From: Dryomyza anilis
Taxonomy: Eukaryota; Arthropoda; Insecta; Diptera; Dryomyzidae
DNA length: 64,000 nucleotides
Reading direction: 5' to 3'
Assembly: GCA_951804985.1 (NCBI GenBank)
Contig: OX638131.1
Location: 61,078,131 to 61,142,130, forward strand
Both the position numbers and the translations under genes were made by a program. Positions 34,549 to 46,212 of the stretch are shown one piece after another. Under the pieces are notes generated by a model that did no database searches, was not told the origin of the DNA, and was given only the letters and a program-made list of their open reading frames with translations. Each line of letters starts with the position of its first letter. Within the stretch, counting starts at the first letter, position 1.

Positions 34549-34800
34549 GCCTGCAGTGTAATCAGTAAGTAGTTCAAAAAATACCAATACTAGTTAAAAA
34601 TCGATCCTATTTTCATATAACCAACTGTTATTTTTTACATGGCGATGTCATAGGAAAAGACAATTGTCCTACTCTGCATAAGGTTTGAACTAGTAGCACT
34701 ACTGGTATGCAACATACCAGTAGAATCCTAGTTGATTGTAACTAGTTGAAATCCCATCAGTATTTGCCGAGTTGAAACTAGTTGAAAGTTCGATATAGTA

Positions 34801-36191
34801 CACGCTGCAAAAAAGGGCTCTCCCATACATAATTTTGCTGGCATTAATATGTATGTTTGGAATTTTAAAATGGTATATGTTCTAATAGAAATATAATAAT
34901 TACTACAACCAAACAAAATAATTATTAGAGCCGAAACATATATATGTTTAAAATATAACATGATTTGTATTGACCTGAATATAAATATGTTTCCAGAGAA
35001 ACATATAAGTTGTTTCAGTTCAAAAAGTAGTATGTTTGCATAAAAACATATATAAATATTTTTGGAAAGGAATCCTGAAAATAAAATAAAAATAAAAAAT
35101 TGTGTTTTTTTTTAAATAATTTTTATTAAAAATCATTAAACATGCACCGTGGGAATTAATAAAATTTGAATTCATATATAAATTTTTAAATGCACAAATA
35201 AATTATTGAATTAAAACTGCAAGTACAAGTCTCAGTGCAGCACATAGCGTTGGCAAGGAATTTGCGGAACCTGTTGTAAAAAACCATGCCGAACTCTGTT
35301 TGAAAATAGAAACACTGTGATTTTTTTAATGAAATATCCGTGTCGACTTTTCAAAATATTTGTAGAAAAACATTCAGGAACAATTAAATTATATACTGCA
35401 CTATTAAATGATATTATTTGTTACTATTTGTACCGTTTGTACCACAATTTGTATATTTTTTAAATTTACAAATGACATCGTACTACCGATACGAATACGT
35501 TTTCTCAACAAACATCAAAAGACACGTATGCAGAAAATGGCGATCACCTAGTGTAAACTTCGTATACAAGAAGAATATTGCAAGAATACTTTTATTTACA
35601 TCTAATTTCATTTTTATTGTTTCTTTTCAAACATCAGTATGTTTAAAAGGACCAATACATACTTCAAACAATGACAAAAGAGACGTAGATAGAAAATTAT
35701 GCTCAACGATCGCCAACTTCGTATACAAGAAGAATGTTGGAAAAATACATTTATTTAAATGCAATTTATTTTTTGTTGGTTTTTAAACATCAATATCTTC
35801 AAACGATGGCAAAAGATGGCGTAGGTAGAAAATGCTGCACAACGTTGCCAACTTCGTCTGTCGATAACTAATCGAATGAAGACGAGCGTTGCGAACATAC
35901 GTTATAATTAGATTTGAATAGCATTTTCTGTTAGTTTTGAAACATAGTTATAACCATTGCCAAGAAATAGTATATTCAAATGCAATTAAAATTTTATGTT
36001 TGTATTGTAACATATTTATGATAAGATTGTCAGATTCTGCTGGGGAATATATAAAATGTTTACACATAGTAATATGTTATTACCATCTGAACAATAATTT
36101 AATTACACTTCATTCGTAATACATGTATGGTGATTTCGTATTAGTTTTTAATTACATTCAAACATATTCAAACAAATCTTTTCAATCCGTG
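34801..36191. mobile_element. 1.4-kb TA-target element nested in the foldback arm
   Basis: TA at 34799-34800 and 36192-36193. The empty site is readable in the other arm of the foldback (near 39010 on the minus strand) as GATATAGTATGTATGG. Termini CACGCTGCAAAA and, complementary, CACGGATTGAAAAG match imperfectly. The interior has no transposase; it contains three tandem copies of a 140-156-bp unit at about 35516, 35672 and 35808 sharing AACTTCGTATACAAGAAGAA, which produce the spurious frame 35418-35786. Confidence 0.8.
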
Positions 36192-36209
36192 TATGTATGG
36201 TTGACAAAT

Positions 36210-36890
36210 CCCTACAGTGAAATATAAACTAGTAGCATATATATGTAGTATTCATATTAGTAACCATGTTTCTAGATCGGTAGCTAGTTAAAATGGATGC
36301 AGAAAAAAACAGTTCAAAAATTTGTTCGTGGAGGAACGTGTCAAAATTGTCAAAAACAAAACAAATTATGATATACAAATTATATTTTATTTATCTATTT
36401 TGCAGGAAACATTTTTCTTTTTAACTTTATTGTGGGTTCCATCGTGCGATTTGTTTTATTTCTATCCGCCATGGACTTGTACAATTTAACAAACAACCTA
36501 TTTGAAAAACCCTTACAACCGTAGTTTGGCTGCTTATAACAAGCTGAGCCAATCGCTCTCTCCTACGCTGTCCACCATGAAGTCTGATTTTAAAACATTT
36601 CTTGACTGAAGCAATTTCATCCATTCGGTCCACATGACCTAGGCAGCGAAACTATAGACTTGACTATGAGAGGGATTAAAGAAACTAGTTTATAGACTGA
36701 CTGTAAAAAATTAGTTTACAAACTGGTTAAAAGAAACTAGTTTACAGGGGACAATTGACACATCGTAGGACATGAGCATTGAAAAACTTACAGTTCATTG
36801 TATGAAATTGAGGTCGCATTCGGGCTAGTTGAGTGTCTACGGAGAACTACACCAATACTAGTATTCAACTAGTCCATTACACTGCAGGGA
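36210..36890 (-). mobile_element. 0.7-kb TA-target MITE with captured LINE fragment
   Basis: Ends CCCTACAGTG (36210) and CACTGCAGGG (36880-36889), with the empty site GATAAATAGTATTG in the opposite arm (near 38990). It is homologous in reverse to 24727-25500. The centre codes on the minus strand for CLGHVDRMDEIASVKKC and HGGQRRRERLAQL, the C-terminal motif of the F52C9.6-like LINE, so the MITE has taken up a LINE fragment. Confidence 0.8.
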
Positions 36891-37109
36891 TAGTATTGTT
36901 TGGATATGGACGAAAAAGTTGTAAAATATTTATGTGTTGTAAAATATGTAAAAAGCTGGTATCTTCGGATGATTTTTGAGTAGAAAATTTTCAAATGGAT
37001 GATAATCCACAAAAATCATATTTCTACTAATTTTAATCCAATTGGAACTTTAAATCTAGTCTCATAACTGGTATATTGTGTCAAAATATGAACTACACCA
37101 TTTCTAATT

Positions 37110-37560
37110 GAAATTCAGAGCTTTCCATTTGAAATTGGGAAAATTCCAAATGAAATTGAGATTTTCCATTTGAAATTGAGAAATTTCCAAATGAAATTAA
37201 GTTTTTTTTTTAAATTGGGAAAATTCCGAAATAAATTGAATTATTCCATTTGAAATTGAGAAAATTCCAAATAAAATTGAGATATTCCATTTGAAATTGA
37301 GAAAATTCTGAATGAAATTGTGATTTTCCATTTGATATTGAGAAAATTCCAAATGATATTGAGATTTTCTAATTGAAATTGAGAAAATTTCAAATGTAGT
37401 TGATATTTTTACATTTGATATTGAGAAAATTCCAAATGAAATTGAGAAAATTCCAAATGAAATGGAGAATTTTTCATTTGAAATTGAGAAAATTCCAAAT
37501 TAAATTGAGATTTGAAATTTGCAAAAGATATTGACATTTTCGTTTTGTAATTTGGAACAA
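37110..37560. repeat. Minisatellite in the left foldback arm (unit about 20 or 40 bp)
   Basis: Alternating TTTCCATTTGAAATTGAGAA and AATTCCAAATGAAATTGAGA half-units recur about ten times. The complementary version fills 38385-38820, where it causes the Phe/Ile/Ser-rich spurious frames 38492-38722 and 38533-38814. Confidence 0.85.
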
Positions 37561-38384
37561 ATTAAATTGGAAAAACAATGAAATTTAATATTTTTCATTG
37601 GAAATTAATATTTTATTATATTACATCGACGATATATAAAACGTTCACCCAAAAACGTTGGACCCAAAATGAGAAACGGTGCCGTTTCAATTTTTGGAAA
37701 CAGAATCGGAACCAGAAATTCATAAAATGTATGTGTGGAACAGGAACCCTTATAATTTTTTAAAGGTTGGAACCGGTACCGGAATCGGATTATTAGTACC
37801 AGAATCGGAACCGATATCCCAAAGTGTTTTAGTTACTGATCTCATATGAAATTTTCTCATTTTCATATGAAATGTTTAAATTTTCTCAATTTCATATGAA
37901 ATTTTCCAATTTCAATTTTAAAATTCCAATTTAATTTTTTAAATGATGAAATTGTGATTTTAAAATTAAAATTGAGGAAATTTCATATCTACTTGAAATT
38001 AAGAAAATTCCAAATGAAATTGAGAAAATTTCAAAATATATTGAGATTTTCCATTTTAAGTTAAGAACATTTAAATTAACTCAGTGAATAAAACCCTTTG
38101 GGATATCGGGTCCGGTTCTAGTTCTAAGATTCCGCGTCCGGTACTGGTTCCAACCTAAAAAATGTATAAGGGTTCCTGTTGCACACATACATTTTATGAA
38201 TTTCTGGTTCCGATTTCAGTTCCAAAAATTGAAACGGCACCGTTTTCCATTTAAGCTCCTACGTTTTGGGTAAACGTTTTTAAACCGTCTGCGTAATATA
38301 ATAAAAATATTAAATTTCATTGTTTTCCCAATTTTATTTGTTCCAAATTTCAAAACGAAAATGCCAATATCTTTTGCAAGTTTC

Positions 38385-38820
38385 GTATTTTCAAATCTCA
38401 ATTTAATCTGGAATTTTCTCAATTTCAAATAAAAAAAACTTAATTTCATATGGAATTTTCTCAATTTTAAATGGAAAAATCTTAATCTCATTTGAAATTT
38501 TCTCAATTTCAATTAGAAAATCTAAGTTTCATTTGGAATTTTCTCAATATCAAATGGAAAATCTCAATTTCATTCAGAATTTTCTCAATATCATTCAGAA
38601 TTTTCTCAATTTTATTTGGAATTATCTCAATTTCAACTGGAATATCTCAATTTCAATTGGAATTTTCTCAATTTCAAATGAAAAAACTCAATTTACTTTG
38701 GAATTTTCCCAATTTAAAATAAAAAATCTCAATTTCATTTGGAAATTTTTAAATTTTAAATGGAAAATCTCAATTTCATTTGGAATTTTCCCAATTTCAA
38801 ATGGAAAGCTCTGAATTTCA
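38385..38820. repeat. Minisatellite in the right foldback arm
   Basis: Complement of the left-arm array: repeated CTCAATTTCATTTGGAATTT units, somewhat diverged. It pairs with 37110-37560 in the foldback. Confidence 0.85.
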
Positions 38821-39419
38821 ATTAGAAATGGTGTAGTTCATATTTTGACACAATATACCAGTTATGAGACCAGATTTAAAGTTCCAGTTGGATTAATATT
38901 AGTAGAAATATGATTTTTGATATGATTTTCCGAAGATACCAGCTTTTTACATATTTTACAACTTTTTCGTCCATATCCAAACAATACTATTTATCAACCA
39001 TACATACTATATCGAACTTTCAACTAGTTTAAACTCGGCAATTCCAATTAGTCACAATCAACTAGGATTCTACTGGATTCTACCAGTAGTATTATTAGTT
39101 CAAACCTTATGCAGAGTTGGACAATTGTCTTTTCCTATGACATCGCCATGTAAAATATACCAGTTGGTTATATGAAAATATGATCGGATTTTAACTAGAA
39201 GTGGTATTTTTAACTACTTATTTTACTAGATAATAACTAGTTGGTTACACTGCAGGGTAGTCTTACACTACAGGGTATTATCTAGTAAAATAAGTAGTTA
39301 AAAAAATACAACTACTAGTTAAAAATCGTTCCTATTTTCATATAACCAACTGGTATTTTTTACATGGCGAAGTCATAGGAAAAGGCAATTGTCCTACTCT
39401 GCATAAGGTTTGAACTAAA

Positions 39420-40108
39420 GATGGGCGCGTGCCTGTTTTTGATGGCACGGACACGCGCGGGCACGCCGATAGGTGACACGCACGAGCCAGACGAGTAAAT
39501 TTACAGGCACGCTCGAGAAGTACGATGAAACACGGGATTTTAAAAGACACGAAGAAACACGGAAAATACGACAAAACACGGAAAAACACGACAAAACACG
39601 GAAAAACACGAAAAAAGCACGGAAAAACACGAAAAAAGCACGGAAAAACATATAAAAGTAAGCGAAACATGAAAAATAATACCGGAACCGTTTAGATTTT
39701 TGGAACCAAAATCGCTATTAACAATGTGTTGAACGGGAACTGGAATCCGACGTAAATATTTTTTGTAGTTGGAATCGGTATCGCTATTTTAAAAATATCG
39801 GAACCAGAAGCGGAGCAGATATTATAGTCCCTGTCAGGGAACACAAAGAACCGGAATTAGAACCGTTAATAAAAATGTATGGAACCGGAATCAAAACCCA
39901 TTTACATTCTTGGTTGGAACCGGAACCACAATTTTAAAAATCTTGGAACCGGAACCGATATTCCAATAGGTTTTAGTCCCTGTAATAAATAATTTAAAAA
40001 TTAAGTTTGATACTGTTTTATTCTCTTATATCCGTGCCTGATTTTGGAGGCACGGACACGCACGGGCACGACAGCAACTAGCACACACGGAGATTTGCAC
40101 GCACAACT
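39420..40108. mobile_element. GGCACGG/GGAACC-rich insertion (hAT-like?)
   Basis: It is inserted within TTTGAACTAGTAG; AACTA is repeated at both edges. It starts AAGATGGGCGCGTGCCTG, and both ends carry a TGGCACGGACACGC-type motif. The interior has ACACGGAAAAACACGAAAAA repeats (spurious Lys-rich frame 39473-39655) and GGAACCGGAA repeats. Start wording resembles some hAT non-autonomous elements; the type is unproven. Confidence 0.6.
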
Positions 40109-40127
40109 AGTAGTACTACTGGTATGC

Positions 40128-42048
40128 AACATACCATCGAAAAAATTACTGTAGTAAATTATACTCGATTTATGTCTTTGTTTTGAAAAAATGTATTTCT
40201 ACTACATTTTGATCGTTTTTAAATACATTTGTATTCATTTAAAATAATTTATCAACTCATTGTATTAAAAATTTGATTTCTACATAGTACAGAAACTATA
40301 CGGTGCACTGTGAGACAGAAGTCAATTCTAGCTCGCCGAAAATACAGTTTTGCGCCAATCTCAACAAAACTTTACACAAAGCATACATGGACTATGAATA
40401 GATTTTAATTTGAAAATGAACAAGATTGGTCCATTAACACGCCCACCTGTCATATAATTGAAATGGTAAAATGACTATAACATACTGTAATTGCACATGA
40501 CAATTCTTAATATGGGCTTGATTGGCTAACTGCAACGCCTACCATACCAAATATGAGCCAGTTTTATCAACTATAATGACAGAAAAGGCAAAATAATAAT
40601 ATTAAAATAACAAAATTTAGTTAAATTCTTTTACGATTTTCGTATATTTCTCATTGCTTAAACTCATTTTAAATGACGTGTGGGAAACTAATGCGGTCCA
40701 TGTTTAACACCGTTAGAAAGAAGGCATTTCCGACATTATGCCTGTAAAAAGATTTATGAGAGCATTTGGAACCCTTTTTTCCATGTCGACTTTTGTATAA
40801 AAAATATGTAATTTTTGTTTTATGTTTTTGACAAATAATCAGGAAAACACGAATTGCCATTTGAAATTTTTGGTACAAAAGATGCTAGTTCTGTCTATTC
40901 CCAATAATATAAAACTAACACTCTGCATGTGGAGTATATATTGAAAGAGTTACGACAGTTTTATTGTAACCAATATTTATTTCTTAAAAAGCACTTGTTT
41001 TAATTTTTTGACTTTAAGCAAGCTACAAAATGATTTTTTAACTAGGGTGTATAATTTTTTGTTGTTTGTTCTCTAGGTTCTCATAAATTATTAATAAAAT
41101 GATATATTTTTAAAGTTTCTGCAATAAACTTTAATTTCAGATTTTCGGCGCGCTAGACTAATCTTCCTTCCCATAGTGCGGTGTCTTCGTTTTCTGCACT
41201 TTTTAATTATATTAAATTCATGCAAATACACGACGGACGACTGCAACAGTGAGTAGGTAGAAACAAAACTCATTTCGTATTCTATACATTAACATAGTCG
41301 ACGGACAACTGCGGAGGTAGCAATATCAATAGCTTCCGAACGAATGACTTGGCGGCAGAAAACTAGTGTTGACAACTCATTGGGTTTCTCGCTCAATCAG
41401 GTTAGATTTGAAAATAAAAAAGCGAACATTAAGTTGGCAACTCTATGACAGGAACCCATCATGGGTTGCAATGGCCAAATAATAATAAGTAACTCAACTG
41501 TTTTCTATTTTCCTTTGCGCATTATTAGCAGAGTATTGTTCATATGTGGTAAAACTCAAAAGCGACACTGAAGTACTCGCTATGTCTTTGAGTCGTCAGA
41601 ACGGATGATTTTTAGTGGTGCTTCCATCTCATAATCAGGAAAATATTTTTCTTATTTATTTATTTATTTATATATTTATTTATTCAAATCAAAAAAAAAA
41701 AAAATATTCATTCAAATAATTTTCTGAATTAATAAATTATTTTTATTAAAAATAAAAATATATATTAATAATCAAAACAAACCGCTTTTTATAGTAAAAT
41801 TAAAGGTATATGTAGTAATTTTTCTACATATTTCATGACGTATAAATAATGACAAAATTTAAGATTTATATAAAAATGTATTAAATTTTTATATAGAAAT
41901 GCAGTAAAACTATGTAGTTATTTCCCATACAAAAACAACTACATCAATGTAGTAAAAATAAATACATTTGCTTTTGGACGTAAATCAAAGACATATGTAT
42001 TTATTTTAAATACATTTTTATTTATTTTCATTACAGTTTTTTCCGGTG
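40128..42048. mobile_element. 1.9-kb non-coding insertion with ACTGTA inverted ends
   Basis: It interrupts CATACCAGTAGAATCC; CCA flanks both edges. Ends TCGAAAAAATTACTGTA and, complementary, TCACCGGAAAAAACTGTAAT match imperfectly. The interior includes a 640-bp block (41345-41985) repeated at 44813-46388, which itself contains a LINE 3' end (CCCATCATGGGTTGCAATGG). The frame at 40669-40878 is not recognised. Confidence 0.5.
41345..41985 (+). repeat. Repeat block, uninterrupted copy
   Basis: From GGCGGCAGAAAACTAGTGTT to TACATTTGCTTTTG it matches 44813-46388, which has two extra insertions. It serves as the empty-site reference for the LINE at 45241-45890 and the MITE at 45941-46212. Confidence 0.85.
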
Positions 42049-42072
42049 ACCAGTAGAATCCATAACTGGTAT

Positions 42073-42386
42073 AATAATAATAGTTTGGCACTACAGTCCT
42101 ATAAGAACTTAGGTCGAGCTCTCTCACCATTTTGAGCTGTGCCAGTTATATTTGTACTTAGAGTGGTGGGACCTACAGTTTATTACCGAATCCGAATGGC
42201 GGGTGAGAGCTTTTCATAGGCAATGTTTTACTCTCGTAGGTTTGCCGTTTACTGCCGAGAGGTAGCGCGGTATAGAAAAATGTTTCTATGAAAATATGTT
42301 AGTCCCATATGTTAGTCTTAGTTCAGGCTTGAACCGGGGACCTTTCGGCTCGCAATCCAACTCACTAACCACTGACCTACCGCGGC
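42073..42386 (-). mobile_element. tRNA-derived SINE, second full copy
   Basis: Same layout as 23751-24057 on the minus strand: head CCGCGGTAGGTCAGTGG, B box GGTTCAAGCCT, body, and tail toward 42073 ending in ATTATTATT. The flanks ATAACTGGTAT and ATATTGGTAT are an imperfect target duplication inside the foldback copy. Confidence 0.88.
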
Positions 42387-42482
42387 ATATATTGGTATAT
42401 TGTGTCAAAATATGAACTACTAGATTTTCAACTAGTTAATATTCTAGTACAGATTTATTCATGGCTAGTCTTACACTGCTAG

Positions 42483-42731
42483 GTAGTGCGTTGGACTACG
42501 AATCAAAAAGTCACTGGTGCATTGGATTACGAGCCGAAAAGTCTCAGGTTCAATCTCTGTGCCTGTCAACTTCTTTTTCATAAAAAACTTTTTTCTATGC
42601 GACGCTACCTCTCGGCAGTCAATGGAAAACCTACGAGAGTAAACATTGTCTATGTCTATTGTCTGTAGGTCTTGAGTATAAATATAACACGCACAGCTCA
42701 AATGGTGAGGGAGCTCGGCTTAAGTTTTATT
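42483..42731 (+). mobile_element. tRNA-derived SINE, diverged copy with partial head duplication
   Basis: TAGTGCGTTGGACTACGAAT and again GTGCATTGGATTACGAGCC show the anticodon-region of the SINE head twice, followed by GGTTCAATCTC (B box), CGCTACCTCTCGGCAGT and CACGCACAGCTCAAATGG. It is shorter than the other copies (lost CACCCGCCG segment). Confidence 0.75.
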
Positions 42732-43265
42732 ATTAAACTTATCTATAAAAAATTTCAAGTCTGTAACTTTAAAATTCAATTTAATATTCAATGTTTAAAC
42801 TCAAACACTTAGAATCAACAATAAATATATGTGTAGAATTAAACATTAAAAGTGGAAAAATATTTTTTAGTATAAAACTTAGACATAAAATGTTAAAAAT
42901 TAAGCATTTATAAAATGCTTAATTTCTTTTTAAATCAACTTTTTGCTTTTCTTTATTATATAAATAATAAACATTATTTAAATCAAGAAAACTCATGTCC
43001 GCGGTATTTCATGCACACATAGTAAAAATAATACCTGTCCATTTCGTTCACAGCCAAAAAGAAATTTTGTAAAAATAAAAACAAGAACACTTCAATATTC
43101 ATTAATATAACAATTCATAATAAATTGTTAGTAAAACCAATGTTTTCTGATTTATAGTTGCCCGTGGGTTATTAATGTCTTTACTGCAAACTGGTTTAAT
43201 TAAAATTACTGAGCATAGGCGTCATCTACACTACAGACATTATAGTCGATTTTCCGTACATTATA
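42732..43265. other. No recognised gene
   Basis: AT-rich DNA with no motif seen. Confidence 0.4.
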
Positions 43266-43680
43266 TGAGTTTGATTATGATATGCCCACTAATCTTAAAC
43301 GTAAATGTTCGCCAGTTTATATTACTGATGATTACAACAAATTAATAAAATATAAGATTCAACGTACACACAAATCGTGAGACAAAATCAAAATAAAACA
43401 AAAGAAAAATATAAACAAAGCTAGGATAACGCATTACACCCAACAATATTTAAAGTAGGTGATAAAATATTATTGTAAAATCAAAACAGAAAGAATAAAT
43501 TTTCTCCCATATGTGTAGGATCCTATGAGGTACTTTCGATAGTAAGACCTGTAAGTATATAACTTTTAAGTTAAGCTCAATTAAATAAATAAATAAATAT
43601 AACGAAATAAATGACTAAACCAATAGTTCATGATGATCATAACACGTAATGTAGATCATGTTAAAAAAATGCATACTATT
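43266..43680 (+). pseudogene. Ty3/gypsy integrase C-terminal remnant
   Basis: Pieces in shifting frames read FDYDMPTNLKRK, YITDDYNKLIKYKIQRTHKS, FKVGDKILL and GSYEVLSIVRP, which is the end of a gypsy integrase with its GPY/F-like module. Several stops and frameshifts are present. The origin could be the Osvaldo-like family whose LTRs lie upstream, but there is no direct link. Confidence 0.6.
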
Positions 43681-43734
43681 GAAAACAACAATATAAAGAA
43701 AAGAAATGATGCGTTAATAATAATATTTTATTAG

Positions 43735-44812
43735 GAAAATTTTTATTTTTAATTGACGTTGAAGCCTTCGAGAGACTAATTGAAAAAACAGCTACGGATT
43801 TTAGGATCACCAGCTGATTATGTCGAAGATTTGTCGACGGAATTTAAGAACAGTATTATATTACTTTTTTGAACATAGCTAACAACACAGATGTCAATTA
43901 ACGAATACAAGATTTTGAAGTCCATACATATACGACGAAATGGATGAAATAGTGCGTAGTTTGATTTGAAATATTTAATCTTTATAAGTTGGTAATGTCG
44001 AGAATTTCTAGTAGGTATGGAAATTTCAATTTGCGATAATAAGATGGACGAATTGACGGATCCATTTATTAAATTATGAAGAAAACATACATTCAGCATC
44101 TTCCTTCTGCTCTTAAGCGTGGGTAGATTAATTAATTTCAATCGGCTCTCATACGGAGGGAGATTTACCGTACACTCCCAGCGATGTCGGCGAGGAGCGA
44201 AAATTAAAAATTGCTCTTGAACGGATTCAAGCATATTTGAATATATATCATATTGTGGATCCCATACAATTGAGGCATATCCCAAAATTGGCCGGACAAG
44301 CGATGTGTATAGTTGTTTAGTAATGTATGGGTCATTAAATTCCTTAGTCCATCTTTTTATAAAGCCAAGTACACCTTTAGCTTTTTTACTGTAAGAGTTA
44401 TGTGATTATTAAACGTCAGCTTTGAGTACATTAGCACACCAAGATCGGTAAAAGTAGTCACATTTTCCAAATTAGCATAGTCAAGATTATATTGCACGTT
44501 AAACGGTTTTTGTCTAGAAAATGTAATTTGCTTACACTTTTTTAAATTTAAGTCAATTTTATTTTTCTTACACCAGTTAAAAAAATGTTTAAGTTCATAT
44601 TGTAAGAGTATGCTATTATCCAAATTTTTATAACTACAATATATTTTTACATCGTCAGCGTACATAGCTATCTTACTATATTGTATAATAAGAGTCAGGT
44701 CGTTTATAAATAGAAGAAACAAAATCGGTCCCAAGTGACTACCTTGTGGAACTCTAGATATGACATTAATGATTTTAGAAAAGGAATTCTTATATAAAAC
44801 TTTTTGCGTTAT
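43735..44812 (-). pseudogene. CR1/Jockey-type LINE, RT C-terminal half and 3' end
   Basis: The minus strand codes for GSHLGPILFLLFINDLTLII, YADDVKIYCSYKNLDN (YADD intact), LNLKKCKQITFSRQKPFNV, FTDLGVLMYSKLTFNNH, then after a frameshift GYASIVWDPQYD and NLPPYESRLKLINLPTLKSR. The 3' end GGCTTCAACGTCAATT is identical to that at 28530. The part towards the RT N-terminus is missing; a repeat block begins at 44813. Confidence 0.85.
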
Positions 44813-45240
44813 CTTGGTGGCAGAAAACTAGTGTTGACAACTCATTGGGTTTCTCGCTCAATCAGGTTAGATTTGAAAATAAAAAAGCGAAAATTATGTT
44901 GGCAACTCTATGACTGAAATCCATCATGGGTTGCAATGTCCAAATAAGTATAAGTAACTCAACTGTTTGCTATTTTCCTTTGCGCGTTATTGGCAGAGTA
45001 TTGTTCATATGTGGTAAAACTCAAAAGCGACACTGAAGTACTCGCCATGTCTTTGAGTCGTCAGAACGGATGATGTTTAGTGGTGCTACCATCTCATAAT
45101 AAGGAAAATATTTTTCTTATTTATTTATATATTTATTAATTTATTTATTTATTCAAATCAAAAAAAAAATTAATATTCATTCAGATAATTTTCTGAATTA
45201 ATAAATTATTTTTATTAAAAATACAAAAATATGTATTAAT

Positions 45241-45890
45241 TGACACCCACAAGTTCGACATTGTGAAGGACTTCGTCTATCTGGGATCCAGAGTAAACAG
45301 CAACAACGACGTCAGCCTGGAGATCAAACGGAGAATAACTCTTGCCAACAGGTGCTACTTTGAGCTCAGTAGGCAATTGAGAAGCAGAGCCCTCTCTCGC
45401 CGGACAAAAATAACGCTCTACAAGTCACTCATCATGCCCGTCCTACTTTATGGTGCAGAAACATGGACGCTGGCCTCCACCGATGAGAGAGTACTGGGAG
45501 CGTTCGAGAGAAAGATTCTCCGTAAAATCTTTGGCCCTATCTGCTTTGCTAGCGAGTATCGAATCAGGATGAACCACGAGCTGTATGAGTTATTCGACGA
45601 CATTGACATAGTCAAGCGCATCAAGATCCAGCGGCTTCGCTGGATAGGTCATGTCGAACGAATGGATGAAAACACTCCAGCCAAGAAGGTGCTTGAATCG
45701 AAACTCGAAGGTGGACAGCGTAGAAGAGGGCGTCCAAATCTGCGTTGGAAAGACCAAGTTGAGGACAATCTGGCAACGCTTGGTATTTCTAACTGGCGTC
45801 AGCTCGCGCAAAGCAGATCCAACTGGCGCGGCTTCATCTCAGCGGCCAAAACCGACCCACGGTTGTAAGGGCCATTTAAGTAAGTAAGTA
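45241..45890 (+). mobile_element. 5'-truncated LINE (F52C9.6-like RT C-terminus), frame intact
   Basis: An open frame from 45263 reads FVYLGSRVNSNNDVSLEIKR, RITLANRCYFELSRQL, ALSRRTKITLYKSLIMPVLL, AFERKILRKIFGPI, RWIGHVERMDENTPAKKVL and RRRGRPNLRWKDQVEDNL, and stops at 45866. The 3' end is GGGCCATTTAAGTAAGTAAG. Comparison with the empty site at about 41765 shows that it was inserted at ATTAAT/AATA. It lacks catalytic RT motifs. It retains the segment SRALSRRTK that the copy at 6447 lost. Confidence 0.88.
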
Positions 45891-45940
45891 AATATCACAA
45901 CAAAGTAAAATAACCGCATTTTATAGTAAAATTAAAGGTA

Positions 45941-46212
45941 AAGGGTTTTTCAATAAGAGCGCTACAAAAGTTTTTTTCAAGGGTTTTTCAACAGGGATGC
46001 TACAAAAGTAGAGCGACAGGAACAGCAAACGACGCCATATTTCTTGCCGCGCCAACTATAGGTCGAAATTATTAAAATTTACTACCGTATATCTTTCCAT
46101 CATGAAATGGCAAACCTTACTGAAGAGAAATGTCAAAAGCGCGGCAAGAAATATGGCGTCGTTTGCTGTCTCTGTCGCTCTACTTTTGTAGCGTCCCTGT
46201 TCAAAAACCCTT
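45941..46212. mobile_element. 272-bp TA-target MITE with 74-bp inverted termini
   Basis: TA at 45939-45940 and 46213-46214; the empty site AAAGGTATATGTAG is present at about 41805. The inner left arm 45979-46052 and right arm 46139-46212 are complementary at about 70 of 74 positions, starting AAGGGTTTTT. The left end carries an additional partial copy (45941-45978, AAGGGTTTTTCAATAAGAGC). No coding. Tc1/mariner-type by target site. Confidence 0.92.

Larger units (their letters stand above)
34549..39257. mobile_element. 2.6-kb foldback element (TA target) with two nested insertions in its left arm
   Basis: Ends CCTGCAGTGTAA (34549-34561) and TTACACTGCAGGG (39245-39257), the latter followed by TA. 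The arms are long, mutually complementary tracts: 34550-34800 plus 36192-36209 plus 36891-37830 pair with 38095-39257. The right arm is uninterrupted; the left arm carries insertions at 34801-36191 and 36210-36890. Each arm contains a minisatellite of TTGAAATTGAGAAAATTCC units and a GGAACC-rich patch. The central spacer is about 265 bases. No transposase is present. Type of transposition: TA-target (Tc1/mariner-like) by its ends; this is inference. Confidence 0.8.
39258..42481. mobile_element. Second, partial copy of the foldback family with several insertions
   Basis: After TTACACTACAGGG at 39262-39274, the sequence TAGTAAAATAAGTAGTTAAA and ATGGCGAAGTCATAGGAAAA repeats the arm of the first element. 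It is interrupted at 39420-40108 and 40128-42048 and by the SINE at 42073-42386, resumes with TATTGTGTCAAAATATGAAC, and ends TTACACTGCTAGG TA at about 42467-42481. The order of insertions is readable because the first copy gives the uninterrupted sequence. Confidence 0.7.

Noticed and set aside
35418..35786. 122-codon protein
   Set aside because: It spans the tandem 140-156-bp units of a non-coding element and has no family resemblance.
38492..38814. Phe/Ile/Ser-rich protein frames
   Set aside because: They are translations of the foldback minisatellite.
39473..39655. Lys/Thr-rich protein
   Set aside because: Translation of ACACGGAAAAACACG repeats.
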